Source of the DNA: Flammeovirga aprica JL-4
GTDB lineage: Bacteria > Bacteroidota > Bacteroidia > Cytophagales > Flammeovirgaceae
Length of the DNA: 64,000 nucleotides
Reading direction: 5' to 3'
NCBI RefSeq assembly: GCF_012844305.1
Contig: NZ_JABANE010000020.1
Coordinates: 33,423-97,422, forward strand
Below are positions 17,823 to 25,613 of this stretch, piece after piece (the first letter of the stretch is position 1; each line of letters starts with the position of its first letter). The position numbers and the translations under genes were made by a program. A model generated the notes under the pieces. The model did not search any database. It was given only the letters and a program-made list of their open reading frames with translations, and had not been told where the DNA came from.

Positions 17823-18713
17823 ATGAAACACAGCCTTACATATTATATTATCAAAACTGTACTTCAACTAAAAGGTATAAAGAAAGATTTCAGCAAAGAT
17901 CCTATTGACTACTTGAAAGTACGCAAAGGAGATATTCACCACCCTAAGGGTACATTCTACAAACAAAAAAATATAACTTCCTTTCAAATATTAAATTCAA
18001 AAATCACTGAGATAAAAACGCTTGATGCCCCAGACAAAATTGTGCTTTTCCTTCATGGCGGAGCATTTATTTCAGGTCCTGCTGAACATCATTGGGAAGT
18101 ATTGAAAACCATCGTAAAAAAAGGAAAAGTAAACGCTTAGATGTGTAATTATCCCAAGGCACCTGAACATAAAATTGAGGAAGTGTCAGAAAACATAGAT
18201 AGGGTTTATGAAAAACTCACACAACGTCACCCTTCCAGTAAAATATTACTAATTGGTGATTCCGCAGGGGGAACATTAGCTACCGCACTGACACAAAGAC
18301 TAGTACTCCAGAATGGAAAATTACCATCTAAGTTGATTTTATTATCTCCAGTAATGGACGCTTCAATGAGCAATACTCAAATTGATAAAATTGAACCTAA
18401 AGATCCTATGCTTTCTACAGTGGGCGTACGAAGTGCTAAAAAAATGAGTGCTGGTGAAAATTTAGATGATCCTAGAATTTCTCCACTAAACGGTCATTTT
18501 AATGGCTTTCCTCCCACCTTATTTTTAATGGCTGAACATGATGTCACCTATCCTGACCAAGTATTGACCGTTGAAAAGATGAAAGCATCTGAAATGAAAG
18601 TTGAAGTCATTAATGGGGAGGAAATGCCTCATATTTGGGCTTTCCTCCCTGTAATGAAAGAGGGTAAAGAAGCATTGGATAAGATTATTGAGTGGATTAA
18701 GAATGAAGAATGA
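17823..18713 (+). pseudogene. Alpha/beta-hydrolase (hormone-sensitive-lipase type esterase) interrupted by an in-frame TAG
   Basis: Both halves lie in one frame and together make a complete HSL-type esterase of about 295 residues: oxyanion motif FLHGGAFISG before the stop, then YPKAPEHK, nucleophile elbow GDSAGG, acid region AEHDVTYPDQ and catalytic histidine in MPHIWAF after it. The TAG at 18138-18140 (codon 106) sits where relatives have an aromatic residue before YP-type sequence, so a single TAC/TAT or TGG to TAG change explains it. I chose ATG 17823 as start because the upstream ATG at 17694 lies in a repeat. The protein tail IKNEE and stop come from a family A repeat arm. Either a recent pseudogene, a sequencing error, or a case of readthrough. 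Confidence 0.8.
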
Positions 18714-19150
18714 GGCGGTCCGTGCACAGCTGGTTTTGGGTTATTAATAATATCTATTGAATTAAGTATTTGAGTACTATGACAAGAGAAATAGGTTAAA
18801 ATCCCGTACACCATGACTAGAAGTCATGGGCTTATGGGTAGCTATCCTATTTTTCAACTTTCATGATAAACTTGGTATACATAAAAATTTATAATCTTCA
18901 TTTCCTTTTTAAAATGGTATAGACCAAATATTATAATCAAAAGTTGATAGATGAGTTATCTTCCTAAAAGTCCATAATTGAAATTATGAATTTACGAACC
19001 ACCCATTTTCATTTGCCCTAATACTTGCGTTATTTCTAACAACAGGCTGTTCCATTATTCTCTTCTACGATTATGATACAATTTTACCTAGCATTCAACA
19101 GCCTATTGCATTAGAGAAACAACACGAACCACCTACATTCTTCATTCCTA
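18697..19150. repeat. Family A palindromic repeat, copy A4, split by element B2
   Basis: The left arm AAGAATGAAGAATGAGG overlaps the hydrolase stop codon. The right arm (about 19115-19147: AACACGAACCACC ... ATTCTTCATTCC) ends on the stop codon of the convergent gene at 19148. Between them sits element B2 and a further inverted pair, AACAGGCTGTT (near 19041) and AACAGCCTATT (near 19099). Confidence 0.6.
18772..19029 (+). mobile_element. Family B MITE-like element, copy B2, inserted in repeat A4
   Basis: Left end GAGTACTATGACAAGAG, left hairpin CCATGACTAGAAGTCATGG near 18811, right hairpin CCATAATTGAAATTATG near 18971, right end TTCATTTGCCCTAATACTTG, which reads in reverse as the same terminus. 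No coding potential. Confidence 0.75.
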
Positions 19151-19465
19151 AAGTGACACTGTAAAACGATGATTGGGCTTCAATACCTCGTCTCTATATT
19201 TCAACTGATGATAACCTTTTACAGTATCAACCAATTCCCATGACCATTCGACATGTGCCACTTGTGACAACTGCTTTGATATGCCAAAATATGTAGCACC
19301 TCTTCCTACATTAATGGTATAACTATTAGCAATAATTCTTTTATTACTGTTTATTTCTTTCGTAGCGGATTTAGTAGAAGGTGCTGATGGAGACGTTTCA
19401 GAAATTGCATTATTTGTGAAGCTCAACAAACACACTGTCAACATGGTAATTATGAAATTTCTCAT
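19148..19465 (-). CDS. Small secreted protein of unknown function
   Basis: Protein of 105 residues with an N-terminal signal peptide (MRNFIITMLTVCLLSFTNNAIS, cleaved near ISE) followed by a serine/threonine-rich linker and a compact beta-rich domain (SYTINVGRGATYFGISKQL, then VEWSWELVDTV, ending HRFTVSL). No family was recognised. It is convergent with the hydrolase; its TAG stop abuts a family A arm. Could be periplasmic or surface-exposed. Confidence 0.6.
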   Translation of the reverse strand: MRNFIITMLTVCLLSFTNNAISETSPSAPSTKSATKEINSNKRIIANSYTINVGRGATYFGISKQLSQVAHVEWSWELVDTVKGYHQLKYRDEVLKPNHRFTVSL

Positions 19466-19642
19466 TATATATTCTGTTTAAATTACAAACTCTTACTGTT
19501 TACAATCACTTTGTGATCGTTTGATAGTTCAAATTTAGGTAATGATTATTTTTTAAACAAATTAAATGTTTATTTTTTTATCATTAATTGTAAATTATTT
19601 AAACAGAGAACATTACCGAAGTATTTTCATTAAAAATTAGAC

Positions 19643-19673
19643 AAAAAAAAGAGGTGCCAAATTAATGACACCC
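19643..19673 (-). terminator. Rho-independent terminator of the DUF6150-like gene
   Basis: On the minus strand GGTGTC (19672-19667) pairs with GGCACC (19658-19653) and is followed by eight T. It lies about 195 bases past the stop at 19866. Confidence 0.65.
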
Positions 19674-19676
19674 CAT

Positions 19677-19698
19677 GGAAAGCGTTCTTTCCTTTTTT
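19677..19698 (+). terminator. Orphan plus-strand terminator-like hairpin
   Basis: GGAAAG, CGTT loop, CTTTCC, then six T. There is no annotated plus-strand gene for almost 1 kb upstream, so it may end an antisense or small transcript, or block read-in. Confidence 0.5.
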
Positions 19699-19865
19699 GT
19701 GCATGCGCACTTAGGCAGAATACTTCGATATATTTTTAAATTAACCAATGGCTAATTATTTGTTCGATACCTTGAATGAATGAACTTCAAAGTTAACACC
19801 CTTGAAGTTTCTTTGATGCAAAGGTAGTATAATAATTGTTAAGGACCACAAAAGAAATCACAGTT

Positions 19866-20183
19866 TTAAATCTTCTTCTTAAAAAACACTTTGTAGTCAG
19901 CTTTATAACTTTGTGAGGTAAGATAGATTTTCAAATCGGCCTTGTACAATTCATCTACCAAAATCCAATCAGCAGTGGTCTCCCATGATTTTGAGGAAAT
20001 CACCTTATCTGCTTTATAAGCCTGATCTACAGATACAACTACATAATCCGCTTTCCACTGCTCTGTAACGATAATCACACGAGGCTTATCAGCACTCTCT
20101 TCTCCTATCGATTCACAGCTTACAAAGACTAATAATGAGAGGCAAAAGCAAAATTTCAGTAAAATATTTTTGTATAAAGGCAT
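19866..20183 (-). CDS. Small lipoprotein with repeated KAD motifs (DUF6150-like)
   Basis: Lipoprotein of 105 residues: hydrophobic leader and lipobox FVSC with cysteine 23. The mature part is four short repeats built on a KAD or TAD triad followed by a beta strand: WKADYVVVSV, YKADKVISS, TTADWILVDELYKADLKIYLT, YKADYKVFF. This pattern matches my recollection of DUF6150, whose function is unknown. The start region touches element B3 upstream, so its promoter must lie inside or next to that element. Confidence 0.65.
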   Translation of the reverse strand: MPLYKNILLKFCFCLSLLVFVSCESIGEESADKPRVIIVTEQWKADYVVVSVDQAYKADKVISSKSWETTADWILVDELYKADLKIYLTSQSYKADYKVFFKKKI

Positions 20184-20199
20184 AACTTGATTGTTTAAG

Positions 20200-20457
20200 T
20201 TAAGTACTAGGACAAATGAAAAAGAATATTTCGTAGACCCATAATTGAAATTATGGGCTTTTGGGAAGATAACTCATTGATCAACTTTCGATTATAATAT
20301 TTGGCTTATTCGTATTTAAATAGATTTAAAAACTGTAAACCTTTGAGACATATCAAGTTTATAATGAAAGCTGGAAAATGTTATAGCTTCCCATAAGCCC
20401 ATGACTTCAGTCATGGTGCACGTAATTATTGTTCCATTTCTTTTGTCACACTACTTA
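20200..20457 (-). mobile_element. Family B MITE-like element, copy B3 (inverted)
   Basis: Best preserved copy. One end is TTAAGTACTAGGACAAATGA at 20200, the other reads in reverse TAAGTAGTGTGACAAAAG and ends at 20457. Both hairpins are present: CCATAATTGAAATTATGG near 20239 and CCATGACTTCAGTCATGG near 20398. It fills the gap between two minus-strand genes, and the TAA of its terminus is the stop codon of the symporter gene. Confidence 0.8.
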
Positions 20458-21840
20458 TGAAGCCTGGTTAAAAACTTCCATATCCATTTGCTTCTCCTTC
20501 TTAGAGATAAATGTTGCAGCAGAAGAAACCCCAAAAATATTAGTGGCTGTTCGTCCCATATCAATCAATGAGTCTACAGATAATACAAATGTCAGTACCA
20601 TTCCCATCACCTCTGGTGAAATACCCATAATGGTCATTGCTGTAATGGCTGCAAATGATGCAGTACCTGGTAAACCAGCAATTCCAAAGGAAGAAATAAT
20701 CACAGAAATAAACATTGTGATAATTACACCCGGCGATAAAATATCTATTTGTTGAATTCCTAACGCATTGGTTACACCTACTGAAAGTACTATCATAAAT
20801 ACGGGCCACATTGCACCACAGGCATTCATACCCATAGTTGTTCCTAATGAAGCGGAAATATTTGCTGTTTCTGTATCTACTCCATTACGTTCAGTCAAAG
20901 AATTAATTGTAACAGGAAGTGTCGCTCCTGATGATTGTGTTGAAAAACCTGTAATAATTGCAGGAAGCAGATTCTGGAAATGCTTCACAGGATTATTTCC
21001 TACAGACAACTGTACCAACATATGCATACCAAAAATCAATGCCATAGTTAAATAAGATACACCAATGAAAATTGCTAAATCACCAAATAGCGTAGGTCCG
21101 TTTTTAGAAACTGCAATGGTCATTAAAGAAAATACACCATAGGGCGTCAATTTAATGATGGTCATTGTAATGGAGTTGATAATGATCTTTGTGCTATCCA
21201 ATAGGCGAATAATTCTTCCCATCTCTTCGGGCTTACGTTTTTCCATTCTTCTGATGGCTAACCCTATTAGAAGTGCGATCAATAACGTTCCGATAATATT
21301 ATTCTCAGAAAAGGCTTCAAAAATTGAAGTAGGAATTTTCTGTGTAAAACCATAAATCACTTTTCCCAAAGAAGCATCACCAATACTCTCAATTCTATTG
21401 GCATAACCTGAAGCAATACTTTCTTCTGACAGCTTTGTAACATCAATTAGTGATGAAAAATTAAAGAAATTGGCCATCATAAATGCAATAGATGCCGCAC
21501 CTGCTATAGACACAATAAAATAAGTGATCACCTTTCCTATTCTGTCTCCAATATTTGATTCCTTATTCAAATTCACCAGAGTAGATGTAATACTGATAAA
21601 TACGATAGGTACAATCATCAATTTCAGAAAACGGATATATACATTGGAAACCGTTTTCATATAATATTGTAATTCCTGATAGGTCTCTTTAGGTAAAAAT
21701 TCAAAGAGTCCCCAACCAAAAAGAATTCCTAATCCAATGGCTGAAAGATTGCGATAATGAAATTTAATTTTTCGATCCGATAAAAGTTTTAAGACACCGA
21801 GGAGGCCTACAAAAGCTAGTAAAGCTATGATTAAATACAT
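20455..21840 (-). CDS. Sodium:dicarboxylate / L-cystine symporter (DAACS family, TcyP-like)
   Basis: Secondary transporter of 461 residues with the DAACS fold. Seen: about eight membrane helices; hairpin HP1 with the serine-rich GFSTQSSGATLP near residue 300; the following helix with MNACGAMWPVFM; and HP2 with SFGIAGLPGTASFAA. The N-terminal layout (a hydrophobic helix, then a basic linker and a second helix starting LSAIGLGILFG) recalls the cystine transporter TcyP more than glutamate carriers, so amino acid or cystine uptake is likeliest, but substrate is not proven. The stop codon lies in the terminus of element B3, so the native C-terminus may have been slightly altered. Confidence 0.88.
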   Translation of the reverse strand: MYLIIALLAFVGLLGVLKLLSDRKIKFHYRNLSAIGLGILFGWGLFEFLPKETYQELQYYMKTVSNVYIRFLKLMIVPIVFISITSTLVNLNKESNIGDRIGKVITYFIVSIAGAASIAFMMANFFNFSSLIDVTKLSEESIASGYANRIESIGDASLGKVIYGFTQKIPTSIFEAFSENNIIGTLLIALLIGLAIRRMEKRKPEEMGRIIRLLDSTKIIINSITMTIIKLTPYGVFSLMTIAVSKNGPTLFGDLAIFIGVSYLTMALIFGMHMLVQLSVGNNPVKHFQNLLPAIITGFSTQSSGATLPVTINSLTERNGVDTETANISASLGTTMGMNACGAMWPVFMIVLSVGVTNALGIQQIDILSPGVIITMFISVIISSFGIAGLPGTASFAAITAMTIMGISPEVMGMVLTFVLSVDSLIDMGRTATNIFGVSSAATFISKKEKQMDMEVFNQAS

Positions 21841-21917
21841 GTAATTTATTTTTGATAATCTTAAATGGTGGAGAAATGTACTGAAAAAAAATCACAAATT
21901 ATCAGAATTAGTAATTG

Positions 21918-21948
21918 TTTGAAGTTGATTTCATTTATAATAATTTCG
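21918..21948 (+). promoter_or_regulatory. Bacteroidota-type promoter candidate for the ECF sigma operon
   Basis: TTTG at 21918-21921, a 19-base spacer, then TAATTTCG at 21941-21948, one mismatch from the TAnnTTTG -7 consensus. The start codon would follow about 55 bases after the expected start site. Confidence 0.45.
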
Positions 21949-22010
21949 AAAAAAATGACAAGGGTGTAATAATTTCATTTTTGAGCCACTAACCAAATAA
22001 AAAAAGTATT

Positions 22011-22502
22011 GTGAGCAGTGATTTTTATACAACGTACATTCAGCCTCATAGTGGAATTATCATTAAGATATGCCGTGCTTATACCAACACTCAAGAGGAT
22101 TTTGAAGATTACTATCAGGAGGTTTGCCTGCAGATATGGAGAAGCAAAGACAACTTCCAACAGAAATCAGATTGGTCTACTTGGGTGTATCGATTATCGG
22201 TGAATGTTTGCCTGACATTGCTGAAAAAGAAGAAAAACAATGTTCAGAATTTCGCCAGCGATTATTTACCGCCGGAAGTGGAAGCGGAAACGAAAGTGTT
22301 TGATGATGAGGACCTCTCTCTTCTCTATGATGCTATCCGTAAGCTTTCCGAAATCGATAGAGCCATTATTCTACTTTACTTGGAGGAAAAAAGCTATCAG
22401 GAAATTGCTGAGACATTTAATGCTACACCCAACAATATTGGGGTGAGAATCAAAAGAATTAAAGAACGATTAAAAAAATTATTACATGGAAAAGTCAATT
22501 GA
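22011..22502 (+). CDS. ECF-type RNA polymerase sigma factor
   Basis: Sigma-70-family factor of 163 residues. Region 2 is visible around residues 10-75 (DFEDYYQEVCLQIWRSKDNF, then WSTWVYRLSVNVC) and region 4 around 105-160 (LSEIDRAIILLYLEEKSYQE, then GVRIKRIKERLKKLL). The start is GTG at 22011, preceded by a plausible leader. It overlaps the next gene by 17 bases, so that membrane protein is translationally coupled and is the natural candidate for a cognate regulator. Target genes are unknown. Confidence 0.88.
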   Translation: MSSDFYTTYIQPHSGIIIKICRAYTNTQEDFEDYYQEVCLQIWRSKDNFQQKSDWSTWVYRLSVNVCLTLLKKKKNNVQNFASDYLPPEVEAETKVFDDEDLSLLYDAIRKLSEIDRAIILLYLEEKSYQEIAETFNATPNNIGVRIKRIKERLKKLLHGKVN

Positions 22503-23121
22503 AAACATCTGGAAAAAAGGATTTATTAATCAAGAAGCATTAGTAGCACCCAAAATCAATGCACTCTATGAAAAGAAATCCATCAATTTTGTTGATAAAT
22601 TTATTCGAGATTTTAAGATCAATCTTTGGGCAATTGCTATATTTACTATTGTCCCTATCGTTTTGAGTATTATCGGTAATGTTTTAGGCTTAGGAATAAT
22701 CATTTGTTTGGCACTTTGGTATGTGGTGTACTACGGACAAAAACAGCTTACTGTGCTTCAAGGATTAGAAAAAACTAATACAAGTTATGATTATATCAAA
22801 CAATTTGACGCTTGGTTGAAAAATACAATTAATGGTTATACAAAAATTTATAGATTCGTTTATCCATTAGTACTTATTATCTCAACTTTGGGCGTTTGGG
22901 AAGCATTTTTGAAGCAAGAAATAATTGAACATTTTGAAGCTTCAGAGTTGTTGTGGGGAATGCCCAAAACGGGATTGCTGATGGTGGCAGTCGGAGCTGT
23001 TTTATTGGCTGTTTTCACTAAGAAAATATATCATTTTGATATGAATCTGGTATATGGGGCTCAATTCAGGAAATTGAGAGAGATGATTACAGAAATGGAG
23101 GAGTTGAAAAATGAAGAATAA
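22486..23121 (+). CDS. Membrane protein, putative regulator partner of the ECF sigma factor
   Basis: Protein of 211 residues. A soluble N-terminal stretch of about 45 residues (MEKSIENIWKKGFINQEAL) precedes membrane helices at about 47-85 (two closely spaced), 122-140 and 160-182, and a basic-acidic C-terminal tail. No anti-sigma zinc motif is seen. Assignment as an anti-sigma factor rests only on overlap with the sigma gene and on membrane topology. The C-terminal ELKNEE and stop resemble a family A repeat arm (AAAAATGAAGAATAAGAG), as in three other genes here. Confidence 0.65.
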   Translation: MEKSIENIWKKGFINQEALVAPKINALYEKKSINFVDKFIRDFKINLWAIAIFTIVPIVLSIIGNVLGLGIIICLALWYVVYYGQKQLTVLQGLEKTNTSYDYIKQFDAWLKNTINGYTKIYRFVYPLVLIISTLGVWEAFLKQEIIEHFEASELLWGMPKTGLLMVAVGAVLLAVFTKKIYHFDMNLVYGAQFRKLREMITEMEELKNEE

Positions 23122-23159
23122 GAGCATGTGCTGAGCATCTCAAAAACTAAAATTAATAT

Positions 23160-23738
23160 ATGGAAGGAACTTATTATCTAAGTAAAGAAGGAGTTGAAGA
23201 ATATGTCAACATGGCCAAAGAGGTTAATAGTGAACCGCTGATTGAAAAACTAAAAGAACATCTTGCACCTCAAGCTATGTTGTTGGAATTGGGGTCTGGT
23301 CCCGGAACAGATTGGAGAATTTTGAGTCAGACTTTTACTGCAGTAGGTTCTGATTATTCAATGGAGTTTGTAAAATACCTGAAAAGAAATAATCCTGCTG
23401 GTACTTTCCTTCATCTCGATGCGATTACTTTAGATACTTTTCTTCGTTTTGATGGTGTTTATGCCAACAAGGTGATGCAACATCTTACAGATGATGAAAT
23501 CAAAAGGTCTTTAGAAAAACATACTGTTATTTTGAATAAAGGTGGAGTTATTTGTCACTCTTACTGGAAAGGTGAAGGAGACGAAATCCACAAAGGCCTT
23601 TTTGTTAATTATCAAACTGAGGAATCGCTCCAAGCTTTATATGAAGAGCATTTCGAGGTTTTAAAAATAGAAACCTACAAAGAGTTTGAAGAAGAAGACT
23701 CTTTGGTCATTATAGCAAAAGTTAAGAGGGAAGAATGA
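23160..23738 (+). CDS. Class I SAM-dependent methyltransferase
   Basis: Protein of 192 residues with a Rossmann methyltransferase core: motif I LLELGSGPGTDWR near residues 40-52, acidic motif SDYSMEFVKYL, motif FLHLDAITLDTF, and motif FDGVYANKVMQHL. Small-molecule type is most likely; the substrate is unknown. It lies 38 bases after the membrane protein gene and may be the third gene of the sigma operon. The end VKREE and stop are encoded by a family A arm. Confidence 0.82.
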   Translation: MEGTYYLSKEGVEEYVNMAKEVNSEPLIEKLKEHLAPQAMLLELGSGPGTDWRILSQTFTAVGSDYSMEFVKYLKRNNPAGTFLHLDAITLDTFLRFDGVYANKVMQHLTDDEIKRSLEKHTVILNKGGVICHSYWKGEGDEIHKGLFVNYQTEESLQALYEEHFEVLKIETYKEFEEEDSLVIIAKVKREE

Positions 23739-24140
23739 AGAATTAAGAGGGAAGAGGTGGTTTGTGTTGTGGCTTTTAAACGATAAGTACTACCACAGAA
23801 GGAATAGGTTAATGTACCGTGCACCATGACTAGAAGTCATGGGCTTATGGGAAGCTGTCCCATTTTTCAACTTTCATAATAAACTTGATATGTCTCAAAG
23901 GTTTACAGTTATTACATCTATTTACAATATGGATAAGTACTAAGCCAATTATTATAATCAAATGTTGAAAAAAGAGTTATCTCCCCAAAAGCCCATAATT
24001 TCAATTATGGGTCTACAAAACACCCGTTTCATTTGTCCTAGTACTTGAGTCATCCTGAATCTCAAAGCAAAATCTTTTCAATTTAAGTTGATTGAAAGAA
24101 ATACCCTCACACCTCTTCCCTCATCCTTCTTACCTCTTAA
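23716..24140. repeat. Family A palindromic repeat, copy A5, split by element B4
   Basis: Left arm GAAGAATGAAGAATTAAGAG, then GAAGAGGTGGTTTGTG, overlaps the methyltransferase stop. The right arm at about 24105-24140 (CTCACACCTCTTCCCTC, then CTTCTTACCTCTTAAC) is its reverse complement. Element B4 lies between the arms. Confidence 0.65.
23784..24048 (+). mobile_element. Family B MITE-like element, copy B4, nested in repeat A5
   Basis: Ends TAAGTACTACCACAGAAGG and, at the right, TTTGTCCTAGTACTTGAG, which are inverted relatives. It carries both hairpins (CCATGACTAGAAGTCATGG near 23824 and CCATAATTTCAATTATGG near 23993) and no reading frame. Confidence 0.78.
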
Positions 24141-24145
24141 CTGTA

Positions 24146-24182
24146 AAAGGTGATTTCAATTGCATGAAGTCACCTTTTTTTA
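24146..24182 (+). terminator. Rho-independent terminator of the sigma/methyltransferase operon
   Basis: AAGGTGATTTCA pairs with TGAAGTCACCTT (one mismatch) around an ATTGCA loop, and a T run follows. It lies more than 400 bases from the last stop codon, on the far side of the A5/B4 insertions. Confidence 0.75.
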
Positions 24183-24273
24183 GTGACATATATTATCAGA
24201 AAATCACATTATAAGTGTAATATTTACATATATAAATTAATAAGCCAATCAACAACCTAAAAATAATAAAGCC

Positions 24274-24978
24274 ATGGAACCCGACATTTATAATTACCTG
24301 ATCAATATAGAAAATAGACACGTTAATGCACCTGAATCTAAAGGGATGATTGTTACACTGTCTAGGAAATTTGGCACCAATATTAGACCTGCCGCAGAGA
24401 AATTAGTTCAACAGCTCAATGAAGAACAAGTGGGGTTTGATATGCTCAAAAGACCTTGGAAACTCGTTGATAAAACTGTATTATATCAAATTTCAAAAGA
24501 ACTTAAAGTAGGCATTGATAAGCTCAATGAGTTTGTTCCTATACAAAACAAAAGCATTTTTGAACAAATCATGTATGGGCTAGACATCTATCACAATAAA
24601 CTTGATGATAATCTCAGACAAGCATTACAAACAGTAATTAATTCTTACCTGGAAAGAGGAAATGTAGTTTTCTTAGGAAGGGGAGCAAGCTTCTATGCTC
24701 AAGGTCTTGAAAATAGCCTCAAGATTAAAGTAAAAGCTTCCGACCAATACAGATCCACTCAATATGCTCTGAAAAACGATCTTCCAAAAAACTATGCCAT
24801 CGAACTCGTTAAACGCAAAGCTAAAAAACGTAAAAACTTTCTGAAATTTATATCCCAAGCTATTCCGATTACCTATGATGAGATTATCGACAGAGAGAAT
24901 ATCTCATACGATGCCCTTGCTGATGAGCTTTTTACTCTTGTTAAAATGAAAGAGTATGAAATGCTCAGAAATGTATAG
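24274..24978 (+). CDS. Cytidylate-kinase-like family protein with an altered P-loop
   Basis: Protein of 234 residues resembling the cytidylate-kinase-like family (Cytidylate_kin2). Seen: the nucleotide-binding start IVTLSRKFGTNIRPAAEKLVQ, where typical members have a glycine-rich GSGG after the SR.(F/Y)G; an (R)LVDKTVLYQIS segment; GNVVFLGRGASFYAQGL in the position of the GRG strand; and a basic helix KRKAKKRKNFLKF that corresponds to the lid. The changed glycine loop raises doubt about kinase activity. Monocistronic, with a good terminator downstream. The true substrate is unknown. Confidence 0.72.
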   Translation: MEPDIYNYLINIENRHVNAPESKGMIVTLSRKFGTNIRPAAEKLVQQLNEEQVGFDMLKRPWKLVDKTVLYQISKELKVGIDKLNEFVPIQNKSIFEQIMYGLDIYHNKLDDNLRQALQTVINSYLERGNVVFLGRGASFYAQGLENSLKIKVKASDQYRSTQYALKNDLPKNYAIELVKRKAKKRKNFLKFISQAIPITYDEIIDRENISYDALADELFTLVKMKEYEMLRNV

Positions 24979-24987
24979 GTGAACAAA

Positions 24988-25024
24988 ACAGTTGTACAGT
25001 TAAGATTCGAAATAGTACAACTGT
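24988..25024. other. Short inverted repeat after the kinase-like gene
   Basis: ACAGTTGTAC at 24988-24997 and GTACAACTGT at 25015-25024 are exact reverse complements with a 17-base loop. There is no T run, so it may stabilise the 3' end rather than terminate. Confidence 0.5.
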
Positions 25025-25073
25025 AAAAGTACTCTATCTAATTACAACACTTTTTTGACATCAAGATCCTATG

Positions 25074-25110
25074 GTATGCTAAATCGCTTCGGTTTAGCAT
25101 ACTTTGTTTT
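25074..25110 (+). terminator. Rho-independent terminator of the kinase-like gene
   Basis: GTATGCTAAA (25074-25083) pairs with TTTAGCATAC (25093-25102), loop TCGCTTCGG, then TTTGTTTT. Confidence 0.85.
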
Positions 25111-25138
25111 GAAGTAATTATCGTCAGATTCCAATTTA

Positions 25139-25490
25139 CATTTCTACATGCTTTCTTCGTTCTACTTCCAAACTTATTTCCTCTTCATTTTTCCATTGAT
25201 GAAAAACGAAGCAAAAAATTTAGGCTTTGAATTATAAAAGTTAAATTCCATTCCTCTCGCCTAAATGATTTTAAACTCCCCAAAGCTCAAACAGGAAAAT
25301 CATTTTTAACGGCTCAATCCATGAAATTCTTAACACTTTTCCCTTCAAGGCCGGGGGAGTACTACCAAACGAATTAGGTAGAAAGCCCACTGGCGCGAAT
25401 GTTAAGCGAAAGCGTCATTCGTGCCCTACAGATCACTAGAAATCTCCTGATTTCTAAATACCATAAATATTCGAAAGCTTTCAGTTGTAC
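25139..25490 (+). repeat. Family C dispersed repeat, copy C1
   Basis: About 350 bases with the family C landmarks in order: TTCATTTTTCCATTGATGAA, CGAAGCAAAAAATTTAGG, CCTAAATGATTTTAAACTC, AAATCATTTTTAACGGCTCA, CTTTTCCCTTCAAGGCCGGG, GGCGCGAATGTTAAGCG, GCGTCATTCGTGCCC and AAATCTCCTGATTTCTAAAT. No long reading frame. Other copies are near 32240-32786, 41430, 55535 and 60470. Confidence 0.75.
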
Positions 25491-25613
25491 TATTAGATAT
25501 TAAAAGGCCTAAGAAACCTGCATTATTAAAAGACAAAGTCAATTTCTAAGTTATAAACACCAACAAATGTATACTCAGAATATTTACCAACAACCTTCCA
25601 TTATATATAAAAT

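Larger units (their letters stand above)
19466..19865. other. AT-rich intergenic region with two back-to-back terminators
   Basis: No convincing gene. It holds a minus-strand terminator at 19643-19673 and a plus-strand hairpin with T run at 19677-19698. The rest is AT-rich, with a palindrome TGTGCATGCGCAC near 19698. The promoter of the small secreted protein (minus) should lie at 19466-19560. Confidence 0.5.

Noticed and set aside
24988..25024. Inverted repeat as the terminator of the kinase-like gene
   Set aside because: No T run follows it; the stem at 25074-25102 with a T-rich tail is the better terminator.
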